NCBI GenBank assembly: GCA_017504435.1
Contig: JAFVRD010000029.1
Span: forward strand, 1 to 54,115
Reading direction: 5' to 3'
Source of the DNA: Lentisphaeria bacterium
GTDB lineage: Bacteria > Verrucomicrobiota > Lentisphaeria > Victivallales > Victivallaceae
Length of the DNA: 54,115 nucleotides
The notes under the pieces are model-generated. The model searched no databases, had not been told where the DNA came from, and saw only the letters and a program-made list of their open reading frames with translations. Made by a program: the position numbers and the translations under genes. Shown piece after piece: positions 42,099-50,954 of this stretch (position 1 is the first letter of the stretch; the number at the start of each line of letters is the position of its first letter).

Positions 42099-42743
42099 AT
42101 GAAAATATCTGTAAAACATCTGAGAGTATTCTCAATGCTGCTGTTGATTATGATCTCGCTGCTGTGTGTGGTGGTGATGTGGCGTGCATTTGAAGTTCCG
42201 GAAGACCGGTGGCAGGTGAAGTCAGAGACGGCAATGGTTCCGGAACAGAAAACGGCTACACCTTTGCAAATACAATTGCTGCCTTGGCGCAGTTACTTTG
42301 TTGTAGATAAGAATCGTCCTGTCCGGGGCGTAGCCATGGGGTATTTTTTACAGCAGAATGATATTCAAGGGGTCAGTATGGCATTGATGCATGCCAGCAA
42401 TGATCGTAAAAGTGGCGTGAGTTTATCTCTGGTGGAACTGTCCGGTACATCAAGCGGGCTGGCAATGTATCTTGCCGGAGGCCCGGTCAAAAATAACGGG
42501 TTGACTGTCGGACTTTGGAACATGGCAGAATGCAACAATGGTGTACAGTTGGGATTGCTCAACCAAATTCAGGAAAATATTATTGCCGATTACAGTATGA
42601 AAGCGGAAAAACCCCGGGATGGCTTCGGTGTGCAGGCCGGGGTGGTGAATTATTCAGAAGGCAGAGGGGTGCAATTCGGGTTGTGGAATACCAATCCAAA
42701 TGGATGGGTGAAGCATTTCCCGCTGATAAACATCTGTCTTTAA
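42099..42743 (+). CDS. LA_2272-type surface repeat protein, single-pass membrane
   Basis: The 214-residue protein has an N-terminal membrane helix or uncleaved signal (~10-30, VFSMLLLIMISLLCVVVMWRAF). The C-terminal part has repeated short beta units of the form GVxxGLxN: GVSMALMHASN, GLTVGLWNMAE, GVQLGLLNQIQ, GFGVQAGVVNYSE, GVQFGLWNTN. This matches the LA_2272 surface-repeat family first noted in Leptospira. The ATG at 42099 is chosen because the longer frame begins within the divergent release-factor-like gene. Function is unknown. Confidence 0.7.
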   Translation: MKISVKHLRVFSMLLLIMISLLCVVVMWRAFEVPEDRWQVKSETAMVPEQKTATPLQIQLLPWRSYFVVDKNRPVRGVAMGYFLQQNDIQGVSMALMHASNDRKSGVSLSLVELSGTSSGLAMYLAGGPVKNNGLTVGLWNMAECNNGVQLGLLNQIQENIIADYSMKAEKPRDGFGVQAGVVNYSEGRGVQFGLWNTNPNGWVKHFPLINICL

Positions 42744-42929
42744 TCATAAAAAAATAGATTGTTTGTGGCAAAAAAAGCATTTTTTTCAAAAAAAAAAGTC
42801 ATTTATTGACTGTTGGAAGTTGCAATTCTGTTTGGGTGGACTATATTTTACAACGTCTTTTTTCGGGGATGAGCACCGGGAGGAGTTTCCGGGCTGTGAA
42901 AATTAGCATTTACGAAAGGTTAAAGAACA

Positions 42930-44486
42930 ATGGGCGTCTGCCTCGCTGCTGCCGGAAACTTTGATTTGAGTGCCGGTATGATGAGAATGTTGTTGATCGG
43001 CATCGTGATCTATATGATCGTTATGTTGTTGATCGGATGGTTTTCCAGCCGCAAGGTTAATGAAATGAGCGACTTTTTAGTCGCGGGAAGGCGATTGCCG
43101 CTGTGGATGGCGACAGCTACTTTGCTGGCGACCTGGTTTGGAGCCGGTTCCAGTATGGGAGTGTCGGCAACGGTGTATGCTGACGGTATCGGCGGTGTAC
43201 TTGCCGATCCGTTCGGGGCTGCCCTCAGTTTGATTTTTGCCGGTGTGTTCATTGTGGGCATGCTCCGCAAAAAAGGATGCATGACGGTCACAGATATAAT
43301 TGAACGCCGTTATGGTAAAGGTGCCGGAATATATGCGTCATTATGGATGGTTCCGGTTTATGTCGGCTGGCTGGGAGCTCAGCTGCTGGGGTTGGGAACG
43401 ATTCTCAATCTCTTGACCGGTATCTCTGTTCAGACCGGAACGCTTATCGGTGCGGCAGTGGTATTGCTTTACACATGTGCCGGAGGTATGTGGGCGGTTA
43501 CACTTACAGATGTGGTTCAAGTTGGTATCATGATCGTCGGGTTGATCGTTTTGCTGCCCGGTACGATCGAGCTTGCCGGCGGCAGTCAGGCCGTTCTGCA
43601 GAGTCTGCGTCCGGAAGATACTCTGTTGCCGGTCGGTGCGGGTAATTTCAACGATTACGTATATTACATCGGCAGCTGGATCGTGATGGGACTGGGCTGT
43701 ATGGTCGGACAGGATCTTGTTCAGCGCTCTTTGTCAAGCAAAAATGCCAATGTTGCGGTTGCCAGCAGTGTTATTTCCGGGTTTGTCTATGTGATAATCG
43801 GTTTTATTCCGGTTTCGATTGGTATTGCCGCCCGGATATTGCTGCCAAAGTATGGCATTACCGAGGATGTCATGGGCGGTGATTTGGAAAATCAGGTGCT
43901 GCCGCGCATTGCCATGCTGGTTTTGGGAAATTCTTATCCGCTGCTGCTGACGATCTTTATTGCGGCATTGACTGCGGCGATCATGAGTTCAGCTGACAGT
44001 TCACTGCTTGCCGGAGCATCTTTGCTGTGCAACAATGTGATTGCTCCGATGTTCCCGAAATTGCGTGCCAATGCGTTGCTTATCGGCACACGCGTCACGA
44101 CTGTGCTGCTGACACTGGTGGCATTGGTGCTGGCGATTTGGGTAAAAAGTATTTACAGTTTGATGATCAACAGCTGGATCTCACAGTTGGTGATCGTATT
44201 TATTCCGGTAGTGGCGGCACTGTATGTTCCCAAAGCCGGACGGAACACCGCCTGGGCGACCATGATTGTGGGAACCGTGATTTGGCTGGGGTATACATTC
44301 ATAGCCAGTTGCGGTACCGGTTTGCCGTTGACTGAATTGCTCAGTTGTGATGATTTTGACCGGGCAATAACCTGCGGGGCAGTTTATGGCTTCATCTCGG
44401 CACTGCTGACATTCGTCTGTTGTTATATCGGCGAAAGGATCGCCGGGGAAGATGATAAAACTGCATCCGGGGAAGCGGACGCGTGA
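42930..44486 (+). CDS. Sodium:solute symporter family protein (standard length)
   Basis: The 518-residue SSF transporter has about thirteen membrane helices. Typical features are SSRKVNEMSDFLVAGRRLPLWMATATLLATWFGAGS near the start, GGMWAVTLTDVVQVGIM in the middle and ALTAAIMSSADSSLLAGASLLCNN (the sodium-site helix; usual AAxMSTxDS). Unlike the two ~700-residue symporters at 5850 and 8078, it has no C-terminal extension. The substrate is unknown. AAAGGTTAAAG lies before the ATG, and a TTGCAA/TATATT promoter-like pair (16-base spacing) lies ~80 bases upstream. The end overlaps the next gene (GTGA). Confidence 0.92.
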   Translation: MGVCLAAAGNFDLSAGMMRMLLIGIVIYMIVMLLIGWFSSRKVNEMSDFLVAGRRLPLWMATATLLATWFGAGSSMGVSATVYADGIGGVLADPFGAALSLIFAGVFIVGMLRKKGCMTVTDIIERRYGKGAGIYASLWMVPVYVGWLGAQLLGLGTILNLLTGISVQTGTLIGAAVVLLYTCAGGMWAVTLTDVVQVGIMIVGLIVLLPGTIELAGGSQAVLQSLRPEDTLLPVGAGNFNDYVYYIGSWIVMGLGCMVGQDLVQRSLSSKNANVAVASSVISGFVYVIIGFIPVSIGIAARILLPKYGITEDVMGGDLENQVLPRIAMLVLGNSYPLLLTIFIAALTAAIMSSADSSLLAGASLLCNNVIAPMFPKLRANALLIGTRVTTVLLTLVALVLAIWVKSIYSLMINSWISQLVIVFIPVVAALYVPKAGRNTAWATMIVGTVIWLGYTFIASCGTGLPLTELLSCDDFDRAITCGAVYGFISALLTFVCCYIGERIAGEDDKTASGEADA

Positions 44487-45076
44487 AAAAGATTGTGCTG
44501 TCAGAAACCGGCGTGGAAACGTCGGTTTCTGTTTTGTATGATGCTTTGCAAAAGCCGGGAGCCGTGATTTTGGTACCTACAGAAACGGTATATGGTCTTG
44601 TCGCCAGAGCCGGTGATGAGGTTGCTTACCGGCGGATATATGCTCTCAAGCAGCGTCCTTTTGAAAAACGTTTGGGATGGTTTATCGGCGATTGGCGCAA
44701 GTTGTCTGGATTCGGAGTCGATATGTCCGGATTGCCGGAGCGTTTGGCAGAACAATTTTTCCCGGGAGCATTGACTATCATAGCTCCCCGTTATGATGGA
44801 GGTACTCAGGGTATCCGGGTCCCGGATCATCCTTTATTGAAGTCACTGTTGGATAAAATTGGCGAACCGCTGATCCAAACCAGTGCCAATGCCTCCGGAC
44901 AGCGTGATCCATTGTCCTGCATCGAAGCAGTTTCCCAGCTGTCGGGGGAGGTGGATTGTGCGGTCGACGGTGGAGTATTACCGGCAGATGCCTGCGGTTC
45001 TACAGTGGTGGATGCCTGTGGTACGGTGTTGAAAATTCTGCGTCAGGGGGCGGTTGATTTGCATAACTGGCGTTGA
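44483..45076 (+). CDS. Sua5/YciO/YrdC family protein (probable threonylcarbamoyl-AMP synthase)
   Basis: The 197-residue protein has the family entry motif VILVPTETVYGLVARAG (~29-45), the KQRPFEKRLG nucleotide/phosphate segment, FPGALTII and IQTSANASGQRDP. The family supplies L-threonylcarbamoyl-AMP for t6A37 formation in tRNA. It starts with GTG inside the symporter stop. The canonical KxR..SxxN set is slightly changed (KRPFEKRLG in place of KxRPxxKPL), so a YciO-like relative cannot be excluded. Confidence 0.85.
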   Translation: MKKIVLSETGVETSVSVLYDALQKPGAVILVPTETVYGLVARAGDEVAYRRIYALKQRPFEKRLGWFIGDWRKLSGFGVDMSGLPERLAEQFFPGALTIIAPRYDGGTQGIRVPDHPLLKSLLDKIGEPLIQTSANASGQRDPLSCIEAVSQLSGEVDCAVDGGVLPADACGSTVVDACGTVLKILRQGAVDLHNWR

Positions 45077-45130
45077 GGTGGTATATTATTGCCGTAATGT
45101 TGAGCGTTAAATATCAGGGAGTAGTGAATT

Positions 45131-46072
45131 TTGAAAAAATTACTGTTGACATGGTTGTTGTCTGCGGCATTTATTCTTTTTGCGGCAGAGCCTGTTCGCG
45201 AAATGAATTCAATATTGGCATCGGTGAATGGTGATGCCGTTACTCTCATGGACGTATTGCCGCTTACAATGGCAAAGGAGTTTCAAATCAGCGCAGTTTA
45301 TTCAGGAGAATTATTGAACCGGGAAATTCAGCAACTGCGCAAAAAAGCTGTAGATCGGCTGATCGATCATCGTTTGCTTCAGTTGGAATATCTCAAACAG
45401 AGTATTCGTATATCCAACCAGGATATCGAGCGTGAACTTGACCGGATTTCTGAATTAATGGGATGCCGTTCCAGGGAAGAGTGGATAGGAAAACTCCGTA
45501 AGGAAGGTACGACTTTGGAGCAAATGCGTCAGGATGTGGAAAAAAATATGATGGCACAGCTGATGATGCAGCGCAGGATCGTTATCAATGGTGAACCGAC
45601 TCCGCTAGAGTTGTATGATTATTTCAAAAGTCACGAAAAAGAGTATGCCACATCCGAAAAGGTCGGGTTGTCCATGCTGAAAATAGGTTTAAATCATCCG
45701 GATATTCAGAAGACAGTTCAGGCTGTCTCTGCAAAATTGAATTTGCCGGATGCTGATTTTACGGCATTGGTACGGGAGTATTCTCCAGAATTCGGGAATG
45801 GTGATCTCGGAGAAATTGATCGCAGTTTGCTCCGGCCTGAGTTTGCGACGGCGTTGAAAGATATTTCGGTTGGAAAAATCATCGGTCCATTGAATATTGA
45901 TGATGGTATGGTATGGTTGAAAGTTAATTCTCATCGCAATGCTGTAGCTGCCAATTTCGGAGCCGTTGAGCAGCGTATTCGTGAAGATATGCAAAAAAAG
46001 CGGCGGGAAGAGGTTTTGAACGGATATTTCCAAAAATTACGTTCACAGGCTGTAATTGAGTATTATTTTTGA
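45131..46072 (+). CDS. SurA-like periplasmic chaperone / parvulin-type prolyl isomerase
   Basis: The 313-residue protein has a signal peptide (KKLLLTWLLSAAFILFAAE). It then has a SurA N-like domain (ILASVNGDAVTLMDV...IQQLRKKAVDRLIDHRLLQLEYLKQSIRISNQDIERELD) and a parvulin-like rotamase region (~175-270: FTALVREYSPEFGNGDLGEIDRSLL, VGKIIGPLNIDDGMVWLKV). It likely escorts outer-membrane proteins through the periplasm. The start is a TTG at 45131 with GGGAG nine bases upstream; no in-frame ATG or GTG fits the signal peptide. It is followed by the kinase gene. Confidence 0.87.
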   Translation: MKKLLLTWLLSAAFILFAAEPVREMNSILASVNGDAVTLMDVLPLTMAKEFQISAVYSGELLNREIQQLRKKAVDRLIDHRLLQLEYLKQSIRISNQDIERELDRISELMGCRSREEWIGKLRKEGTTLEQMRQDVEKNMMAQLMMQRRIVINGEPTPLELYDYFKSHEKEYATSEKVGLSMLKIGLNHPDIQKTVQAVSAKLNLPDADFTALVREYSPEFGNGDLGEIDRSLLRPEFATALKDISVGKIIGPLNIDDGMVWLKVNSHRNAVAANFGAVEQRIREDMQKKRREEVLNGYFQKLRSQAVIEYYF

Positions 46073-46087
46073 TGGAAGTTTGTGAAA

Positions 46088-48286
46088 ATGAAGCTGTTTT
46101 GCAAAGAGTGCGAAAAAATTTTTTCCGCTGATAAAAGTGACAATGATGAAATAAAGTGTCCTTTGTGCGGTGTAGCTCAGGCATATCCGGACGTTTTTCC
46201 CGGAGTCGGTTGTGTTATCGGGGATTTTTTGATTGAAAAATCCCTGAGTAAAGGTGGCATGGGAGAGGTTTTTATAGCCCGGCAGGTCTCATTGGATCGT
46301 CCGGTCGCATTGAAAATACTGCAACAGGAATATACCAAAGACCGGGAATACATTGACGGTCTGTTCCGGGAAGCAAGAGCAGCTGCCAAAATCAATCATC
46401 CCAATATTGTGCAGGCCTATGCCGTTGGAGAAGATGAAGGCGTTTTTTATTTTGCCATGGAACTTGTCCGTGGTGATACCATGAAAGCGGTTTTGAAGCG
46501 GGAAGGGATCCTTGATTTCAAGAAAGCAGCCAAAGTTATTTGTGATATTGCCAAAGCTCTTGATGTTGCCTGGAAAGAACAAAAACTGGTACATCAGGAT
46601 ATAAAACCTGATAATATTATGTTTGACAACAGCAGCGGTTTGGCCAAGCTTGCAGATCTGGGGCTGGCAAAGACCGGCAATACTGAATCATTTGATGATG
46701 ATGATTCCGATGAAGTATTCGGAACCCCTCAGTATATCAGTCCGGAGCAGTTGACCGGAGTTCCTACCGATGTCCGCAGTGATATATACAGTTTGGGGGC
46801 AACATTTTTTCAGTTTGTTACAGGGCGTTTTCCTTATGTGGCAGCTACGTCGGAAGAGTTGGCACACATGCATAATGCCGGAAATTTGGAACCTCCGCAA
46901 AAGGTCAACCCCAAAGTTCCTGATGAATTGAACCGGATCATATTGAAAATGATGGCGCGGAATATTGCAGACCGCTATCAGACTCCGGCTCCGTTGATTG
47001 CAGATATTGAGGCATATTTGCGAACTGCTGAAACGGTTGTTCCTGCTCAAAAAGAGAATTCAGGAAACCAGCGGAAATCTTTGAAAATTTCGCTTCCCGC
47101 TGTCAAGAAAACGGTGCAGAAGTCAGTTCCCCCGGTGGAATCTGCGGTAAATGATGAACCGGAAAACAGTACCGGTGAATCTGAAAAGCTGAAATTGAAA
47201 ATATCTCCCAAAGTTGCAATCGTGCTTGTGATTGCAGTGGTATTGCTGATCGTTGCCGGTGGAGCGGTTTTTGTTCAGCAAAAATATTTTCCCGGAGCAA
47301 TGTCGGGATTATTCAGCAGCATATCGAATTGGTTTTCAGAAAAAGCAGAGTCTGATGCCGATGATAAAACATCTCAAAGTGTCAGTGAAGAAAAAACTGA
47401 GTCTCCCGCAAAAAGAGTTGATATTCAGGAAAAAGTTTTGCCGCGTCAGGAGTACAAAAAAGCTGTTGAGCAGGCGATGTCCGGATCTTTCAGCCAGATA
47501 GATTCGCTGTGGCATTATTTGAGTGAACCGAAAAATACGGCGGAACTTGAATTGTTCAATACCTTCGTTGAGCAATTCGCCAGATCGGATGAATCTCAAC
47601 GGGTGAGTCAGTCCCGCGCTGGACTGCGGGAGGTTTTTCAGCGCAATCGGGATCGGAATATTCGAGCTCAGAATGCAGCCAGACGAGAAGCTGAACGGCT
47701 GCGCCGGGAAGAGGAATTGCAGCGTCAGGAAAGTGAACGCATCCGCCGGGAAGAAGAACGCCGCCGCGAACGTGAAAAGGCAAATCAGAAGCGGGAGCTG
47801 TTCGCTCACATGAACAAATGTCTGTTGGCGTTTAGCAAAGCCGCATCAGGTGAGGGGCAGAAAGAATTTGATGATGCAGTCGAACAGGCAAAGTTCTTTT
47901 TGGATGGTATTTATAATCCGTTGCCGGAGGCAAAAGTTTTGGCTGAATTGCTGACGAGCCTGCCCGGCAAAAAAAGTGAATTGCAAAAGGTATTCAAACA
48001 GTTCCGGTCAATATCAGAAAAGAGCAATATCAGTTTTTCAATGGATCGGGAACGTTTCCGGATTGCCGGCATCCGTCCAGGAGAGTTGACTTGCATAAAC
48101 CGGGCGGGCGATATTATTGTGATGGATATATTTTCAAAATCTAATAAATCCAGATTTTTCAATACATTGAGAAATCGTATGGATATTGATGATGTTGAAA
48201 TTTTCTACTATCTTTTCAACAACCGGATCCCGCCGCAATCTGCAGCGACAAAATCATTTTGGGGCAGATGTCTGCTGCTGAAGTGA
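46088..48286 (+). CDS. Transmembrane Ser/Thr protein kinase with N-terminal zinc ribbon
   Basis: The 732-residue protein opens with a C4 zinc ribbon (CKEC...CPLC, residues 5-27). A Hanks-type kinase domain (~45-310) follows: glycine loop SLSKGGMGEVF, VALKIL lysine 76, HQDIKPDN (169-176) as the catalytic loop, DLG (190-192) and GTPQYISPEQ. One membrane helix is near 375-400. The extracytoplasmic part has a long Arg/Glu-rich coiled-coil stretch (~530-575). HQD in place of HRD marks a non-RD-type kinase that still keeps Asp171 and Asp190. The ATG at 46088 fits TGGAAG better than the GTG at 46082. The FHA protein at 25511 may read its targets. Confidence 0.9.
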   Translation: MKLFCKECEKIFSADKSDNDEIKCPLCGVAQAYPDVFPGVGCVIGDFLIEKSLSKGGMGEVFIARQVSLDRPVALKILQQEYTKDREYIDGLFREARAAAKINHPNIVQAYAVGEDEGVFYFAMELVRGDTMKAVLKREGILDFKKAAKVICDIAKALDVAWKEQKLVHQDIKPDNIMFDNSSGLAKLADLGLAKTGNTESFDDDDSDEVFGTPQYISPEQLTGVPTDVRSDIYSLGATFFQFVTGRFPYVAATSEELAHMHNAGNLEPPQKVNPKVPDELNRIILKMMARNIADRYQTPAPLIADIEAYLRTAETVVPAQKENSGNQRKSLKISLPAVKKTVQKSVPPVESAVNDEPENSTGESEKLKLKISPKVAIVLVIAVVLLIVAGGAVFVQQKYFPGAMSGLFSSISNWFSEKAESDADDKTSQSVSEEKTESPAKRVDIQEKVLPRQEYKKAVEQAMSGSFSQIDSLWHYLSEPKNTAELELFNTFVEQFARSDESQRVSQSRAGLREVFQRNRDRNIRAQNAARREAERLRREEELQRQESERIRREEERRREREKANQKRELFAHMNKCLLAFSKAASGEGQKEFDDAVEQAKFFLDGIYNPLPEAKVLAELLTSLPGKKSELQKVFKQFRSISEKSNISFSMDRERFRIAGIRPGELTCINRAGDIIVMDIFSKSNKSRFFNTLRNRMDIDDVEIFYYLFNNRIPPQSAATKSFWGRCLLLK

Positions 48287-48300
48287 TGCAGGAAAAATGA

Positions 48301-48347
48301 GGCTGTTGCCAAAACCTTGAAAAAAGGTAAGCAACAGCCTTGTTTTA
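48301..48347. terminator. Terminator between the kinase and thioredoxin genes
   Basis: GGCTGTTGC (48301-48309) pairs with GCAACAGCC (48331-48339), with a further inner ACCTT/AAGGT stem. TTGTTTT follows on the plus side and TCATTTTT on the minus side. It serves two convergent genes. Confidence 0.82.
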
Positions 48348-48362
48348 TTACTAGTGATTAGT

Positions 48363-48680
48363 TCAGATACCGAGTTTTGTTTCCAATTCTGCTTTGGTCA
48401 TATAACCGACAAAGCGTTTTTCCAATTTCCCGTTGCGGTAAAAGAACATTGCCGGGATCGAGTCGACACCGAGTGAAACTGCCAGCTGAACATTGGCAGG
48501 ATCATCAACATCGATTTTTGCCACGATCAAATCATCATGATCTTTGGCAAGGGCATCCAATTCCGGAGCCAGGTTTTTGCATGGGCCGCACCAAGTTGCC
48601 CAAAAATCAATCAATACCGCTTTATCACTTTGAGAGGTGAGCTTTTTGAATGCCTCATGATTGATGTGCAGAACGTCCAT
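48363..48680 (-). CDS. trxA: Thioredoxin
   Basis: The 105-residue protein is a standard thioredoxin: ATWCGPCKNLAPEL with the redox pair Cys31/Cys34, and the cis-Pro loop VDSIPAMFFYRNGK. It reduces protein disulfides in the cytosol. It follows two bases after a gene for a short ferredoxin-thioredoxin-reductase-like protein, pointing to ferredoxin- rather than NADPH-driven reduction. AAGGAG at the end of the upstream gene is its ribosome-binding site. Confidence 0.96.
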   Translation of the reverse strand: MDVLHINHEAFKKLTSQSDKAVLIDFWATWCGPCKNLAPELDALAKDHDDLIVAKIDVDDPANVQLAVSLGVDSIPAMFFYRNGKLEKRFVGYMTKAELETKLGI

Positions 48681-48682
48681 GA

Positions 48683-48892
48683 TTATTTCTCCTTGTAATA
48701 AAGTTTGCAGTGGCAGAATCCTGAAAAATCCGGATCCGCAAGCTGAGCGCGGAATTCGGCACAGATACAGATATTTTCCGGAGTGCGTTGAATACGGCAG
48801 GGGCAGTATCCGCCGTTATTTGCCATGATCTCACGCAGTTTCTTTACATAATCTGCATTGTCTGACAGCCTGACATTAGGGGGCAGGTTCAT
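48683..48892 (-). CDS. Short ferredoxin-thioredoxin reductase catalytic-chain-like protein
   Basis: The 69-residue protein has three CxC motifs: CPC (30-32), CIC (42-44) and CHC (60-62). It ends GFCHCKLYYK as in the catalytic beta chain of ferredoxin-thioredoxin reductase. All six cysteines needed for the [4Fe-4S] cluster and redox-active disulfide are present. Their spacing (9 and 15 residues) differs from the plant-type enzyme (16 and 8). It lies directly upstream of trxA, its expected partner. No variable (alpha) chain is nearby. It would couple ferredoxin to thioredoxin reduction in an anaerobe. Confidence 0.83.
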   Translation of the reverse strand: MNLPPNVRLSDNADYVKKLREIMANNGGYCPCRIQRTPENICICAEFRAQLADPDFSGFCHCKLYYKEK

Positions 48893-48965
48893 GATTTTTT
48901 CTCCTTATAATTATATTTTCATCGTAATATAGTACCGGAACGGTATTTTTTCAAGGGCGGCAGAC

Positions 48966-48993
48966 TTGACATAATAATACAAAATATTATATT
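48966..48993 (+). promoter_or_regulatory. Promoter of the flavoprotein gene
   Basis: A perfect TTGACA (48966-48971) and TATATT (48988-48993) with 16-base spacing, ~35 bases before the ATG at 49027. CAGGAG provides the ribosome-binding site. Confidence 0.65.
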
Positions 48994-49026
48994 ATCAGTA
49001 TAAATTCATAAACAGGAGATGATCTT

Positions 49027-49644
49027 ATGAAAGTATTGCTGGTAAATGGCAGTCCGCACCAATATGGATGTGTTTTTACATCATTGTCTGAAATTGCAGA
49101 AACTTTGCAGCAAGAAGGTGTCCACAGTGAAATTTTTTGGATCGGTTCACAGGCAATTCAGGGTTGTACGGCATGCTTTCAATGCCGTTCCGGACATGAT
49201 GGATGTGTGTTTCAGGATAAATTATATGTTGATTTCAGGAATAAGATGCGGGAGTCTGATGCGGTCATTATCGGGGCACCGGTTTATTATGCCGGTATTC
49301 CGGGCAGTTTGTGTGCATTACTTGACCGGATGTTTTTTTCTGCGGCGGATCTGTTCCGTTATAAACCTGCTGCAGGAATCGTCAATTGCCGCAGGGGAGG
49401 GGCAAGTGCCGCTTTTGACCGATTGAATAAATATTTTACAATATTGCAGATGCCGGTTGTGTCAAGTCAATATTGGAATTCCACTCATGGCATGACCCCG
49501 GAAGAACTCAAACAGGATGCCGAAGGGCTGCAGACCATGCGGACACTGGCGCGCAATATGGCATATATGTTGAAAACAATGATATCAGCGGATGTGCCGT
49601 TCCCGGAAAAGGAAGAATTGCAAAGTACAAATTTTATCCGGTAA
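49027..49644 (+). CDS. Flavodoxin-fold NAD(P)H-dependent FMN reductase family protein
   Basis: The 205-residue protein begins MKVLLVNGSPHQYGCVFTSL, the FMN phosphate loop of the FMN_red/iron-sulfur-flavoprotein group. A second conserved segment is ADAVIIGAPVYYAGIPGSLCALLDRMF-like (~82-105). CTACFQCRSGHDGC (~47-60) supplies four Cys, close to the pattern of iron-sulfur flavoproteins, so a cluster is possible. It probably reduces quinones or small acceptors. It is a single-gene unit with its own promoter. Confidence 0.85.
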   Translation: MKVLLVNGSPHQYGCVFTSLSEIAETLQQEGVHSEIFWIGSQAIQGCTACFQCRSGHDGCVFQDKLYVDFRNKMRESDAVIIGAPVYYAGIPGSLCALLDRMFFSAADLFRYKPAAGIVNCRRGGASAAFDRLNKYFTILQMPVVSSQYWNSTHGMTPEELKQDAEGLQTMRTLARNMAYMLKTMISADVPFPEKEELQSTNFIR

Positions 49645-49646
49645 TA

Positions 49647-50435
49647 TTATTTCCGTAGCTTGTATTGATCGACTTCATTCAGGAAAGTCTGCAATTCAGC
49701 GAATAATTTTTCATCAAGATTGGCAAACAGATCGTTGTGACCGGAAGCATTTATCCGGTGAAATTTATTGATTGGAGCTGCCGCATATTTATGGATCTTG
49801 TACCCGTTGCGAAATGGCACTATCCAGTCATTATCTCCATGAAAAATCATCAGCGGAGGCGAGTTTTTGCTTAATCTTCCGGCGTTTGGGAAACGGTCAA
49901 ACGGTAATGAAAATGGTAAAATCACCTGTATGGCAGAGGCGAAAGGGGCTGCCAGGATCAAGGCTTTGACCGGATATTTTGATGCCAGATAACTGCTGGG
50001 ACCGCTGCCTACTGAAAATCCCATTACAACGATTTTTTCAGGAGATATTTGCATTGTTCCGGTCAAATAACTGTAAGCTGATTCAATATCGCTGTACGCT
50101 TGTAATTCACCTGCTTTTCCGGTGGAACCGCCATACCCGGCATAATCATAAGCCATTACGCTGTAACCCCGCTGATTGAATTTTTCCAGAAACAGGCGGA
50201 TCTTTGCCAGATATTCGCCATTGCCGTGACTGTATAAAATGACCTCTTTATCCGGATTTCCGCGGAGGAACAGGGCATCCAGTTCGGCATGTTGTGATTT
50301 CAGCACCATATTTCCTGTCTGCCGGCCGGTGTGCGGAGACGGGAAGAGTATTTTTTCCATAAAAACATATCCATAAACAGCTGCCAATATCAATAATATG
50401 ATAAAAATCAGTGCGGCAATACAAACGTATTTCAT
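49647..50435 (-). CDS. Membrane-anchored alpha/beta hydrolase
   Basis: The 262-residue protein has an N-terminal membrane helix (~3-26) and an alpha/beta hydrolase domain. It shows ILYSHGNGEYLAK (oxyanion HG), YDYAGYGGSTG, the nucleophile elbow MGFSVGSGPS (Ser ~140), HGDNDWIVP (acid) and NASGHND (His ~240). It resembles the BEM46/YfhR-like serine hydrolases of unknown substrate. It lies 15 bases after a Cys-cluster gene on the minus strand and converges with the flavoprotein gene, two bases apart. Confidence 0.87.
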   Translation of the reverse strand: MKYVCIAALIFIILLILAAVYGYVFMEKILFPSPHTGRQTGNMVLKSQHAELDALFLRGNPDKEVILYSHGNGEYLAKIRLFLEKFNQRGYSVMAYDYAGYGGSTGKAGELQAYSDIESAYSYLTGTMQISPEKIVVMGFSVGSGPSSYLASKYPVKALILAAPFASAIQVILPFSLPFDRFPNAGRLSKNSPPLMIFHGDNDWIVPFRNGYKIHKYAAAPINKFHRINASGHNDLFANLDEKLFAELQTFLNEVDQYKLRK

Positions 50436-50450
50436 AGCATATTCCCTGAG

Positions 50451-50723
50451 TTATTGTTTTTGAGGCGTTGTCTGTTGTTCCAGGTTTTCAAGAAAAGCCA
50501 TTGCATCGCTCCGGCATGATCCGCACATTTCCGCTGATGGCTGCAAAGAGGCACAGACTGCGGGACGATCCGGAGAATGGAATATTCGGCAACGGAAATC
50601 TTTATCTAAATGTATACACGGTTCTCCGGCCGGTTTTCCGTTGGGCATTCCTGGAATGGGCGAGCTGATGGACGGGGCTGTACAGCAGGCACCGCATCCG
50701 GGGCGGCAAACAAGTTTTTTCAT
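50451..50723 (-). CDS. YkgJ-family cysteine-cluster protein
   Basis: The 90-residue protein has the cysteine pattern of the YkgJ/UPF0153 zinc- or iron-chelating family: CRPGCGACC at residues 6-14, [32 protein letters not shown]. The metal and function are not established. It forms a two-gene unit with the alpha/beta hydrolase. Confidence 0.85.
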   Translation of the reverse strand: MKKLVCRPGCGACCTAPSISSPIPGMPNGKPAGEPCIHLDKDFRCRIFHSPDRPAVCASLQPSAEMCGSCRSDAMAFLENLEQQTTPQKQ

Positions 50724-50954
50724 ATGATATTCCTGATTTTATTTGCTGCTCATAATATACTTTCGCAATACGGCCGATACAAGAGATGTAAATTGAAAAA
50801 AAAGGAGAATGTGCTGCCGCAGGCAGTATCTTGTTCCATGCTGTGACGGAAAGGAAATGATATTACAGGAAATGGCGTATCGCCGGGATGCGGTATTGTA
50901 TTTTTTATTCTTTATGCTACATTATACAAAATTGTTAAAGACAGGGGAAAAGTT

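Noticed and set aside
48933-48951. TACCG-GAA-CGGTA hairpin with T run before the flavoprotein gene
   Set aside because: The stem is too short and it faces no upstream plus-strand gene; it may be chance.
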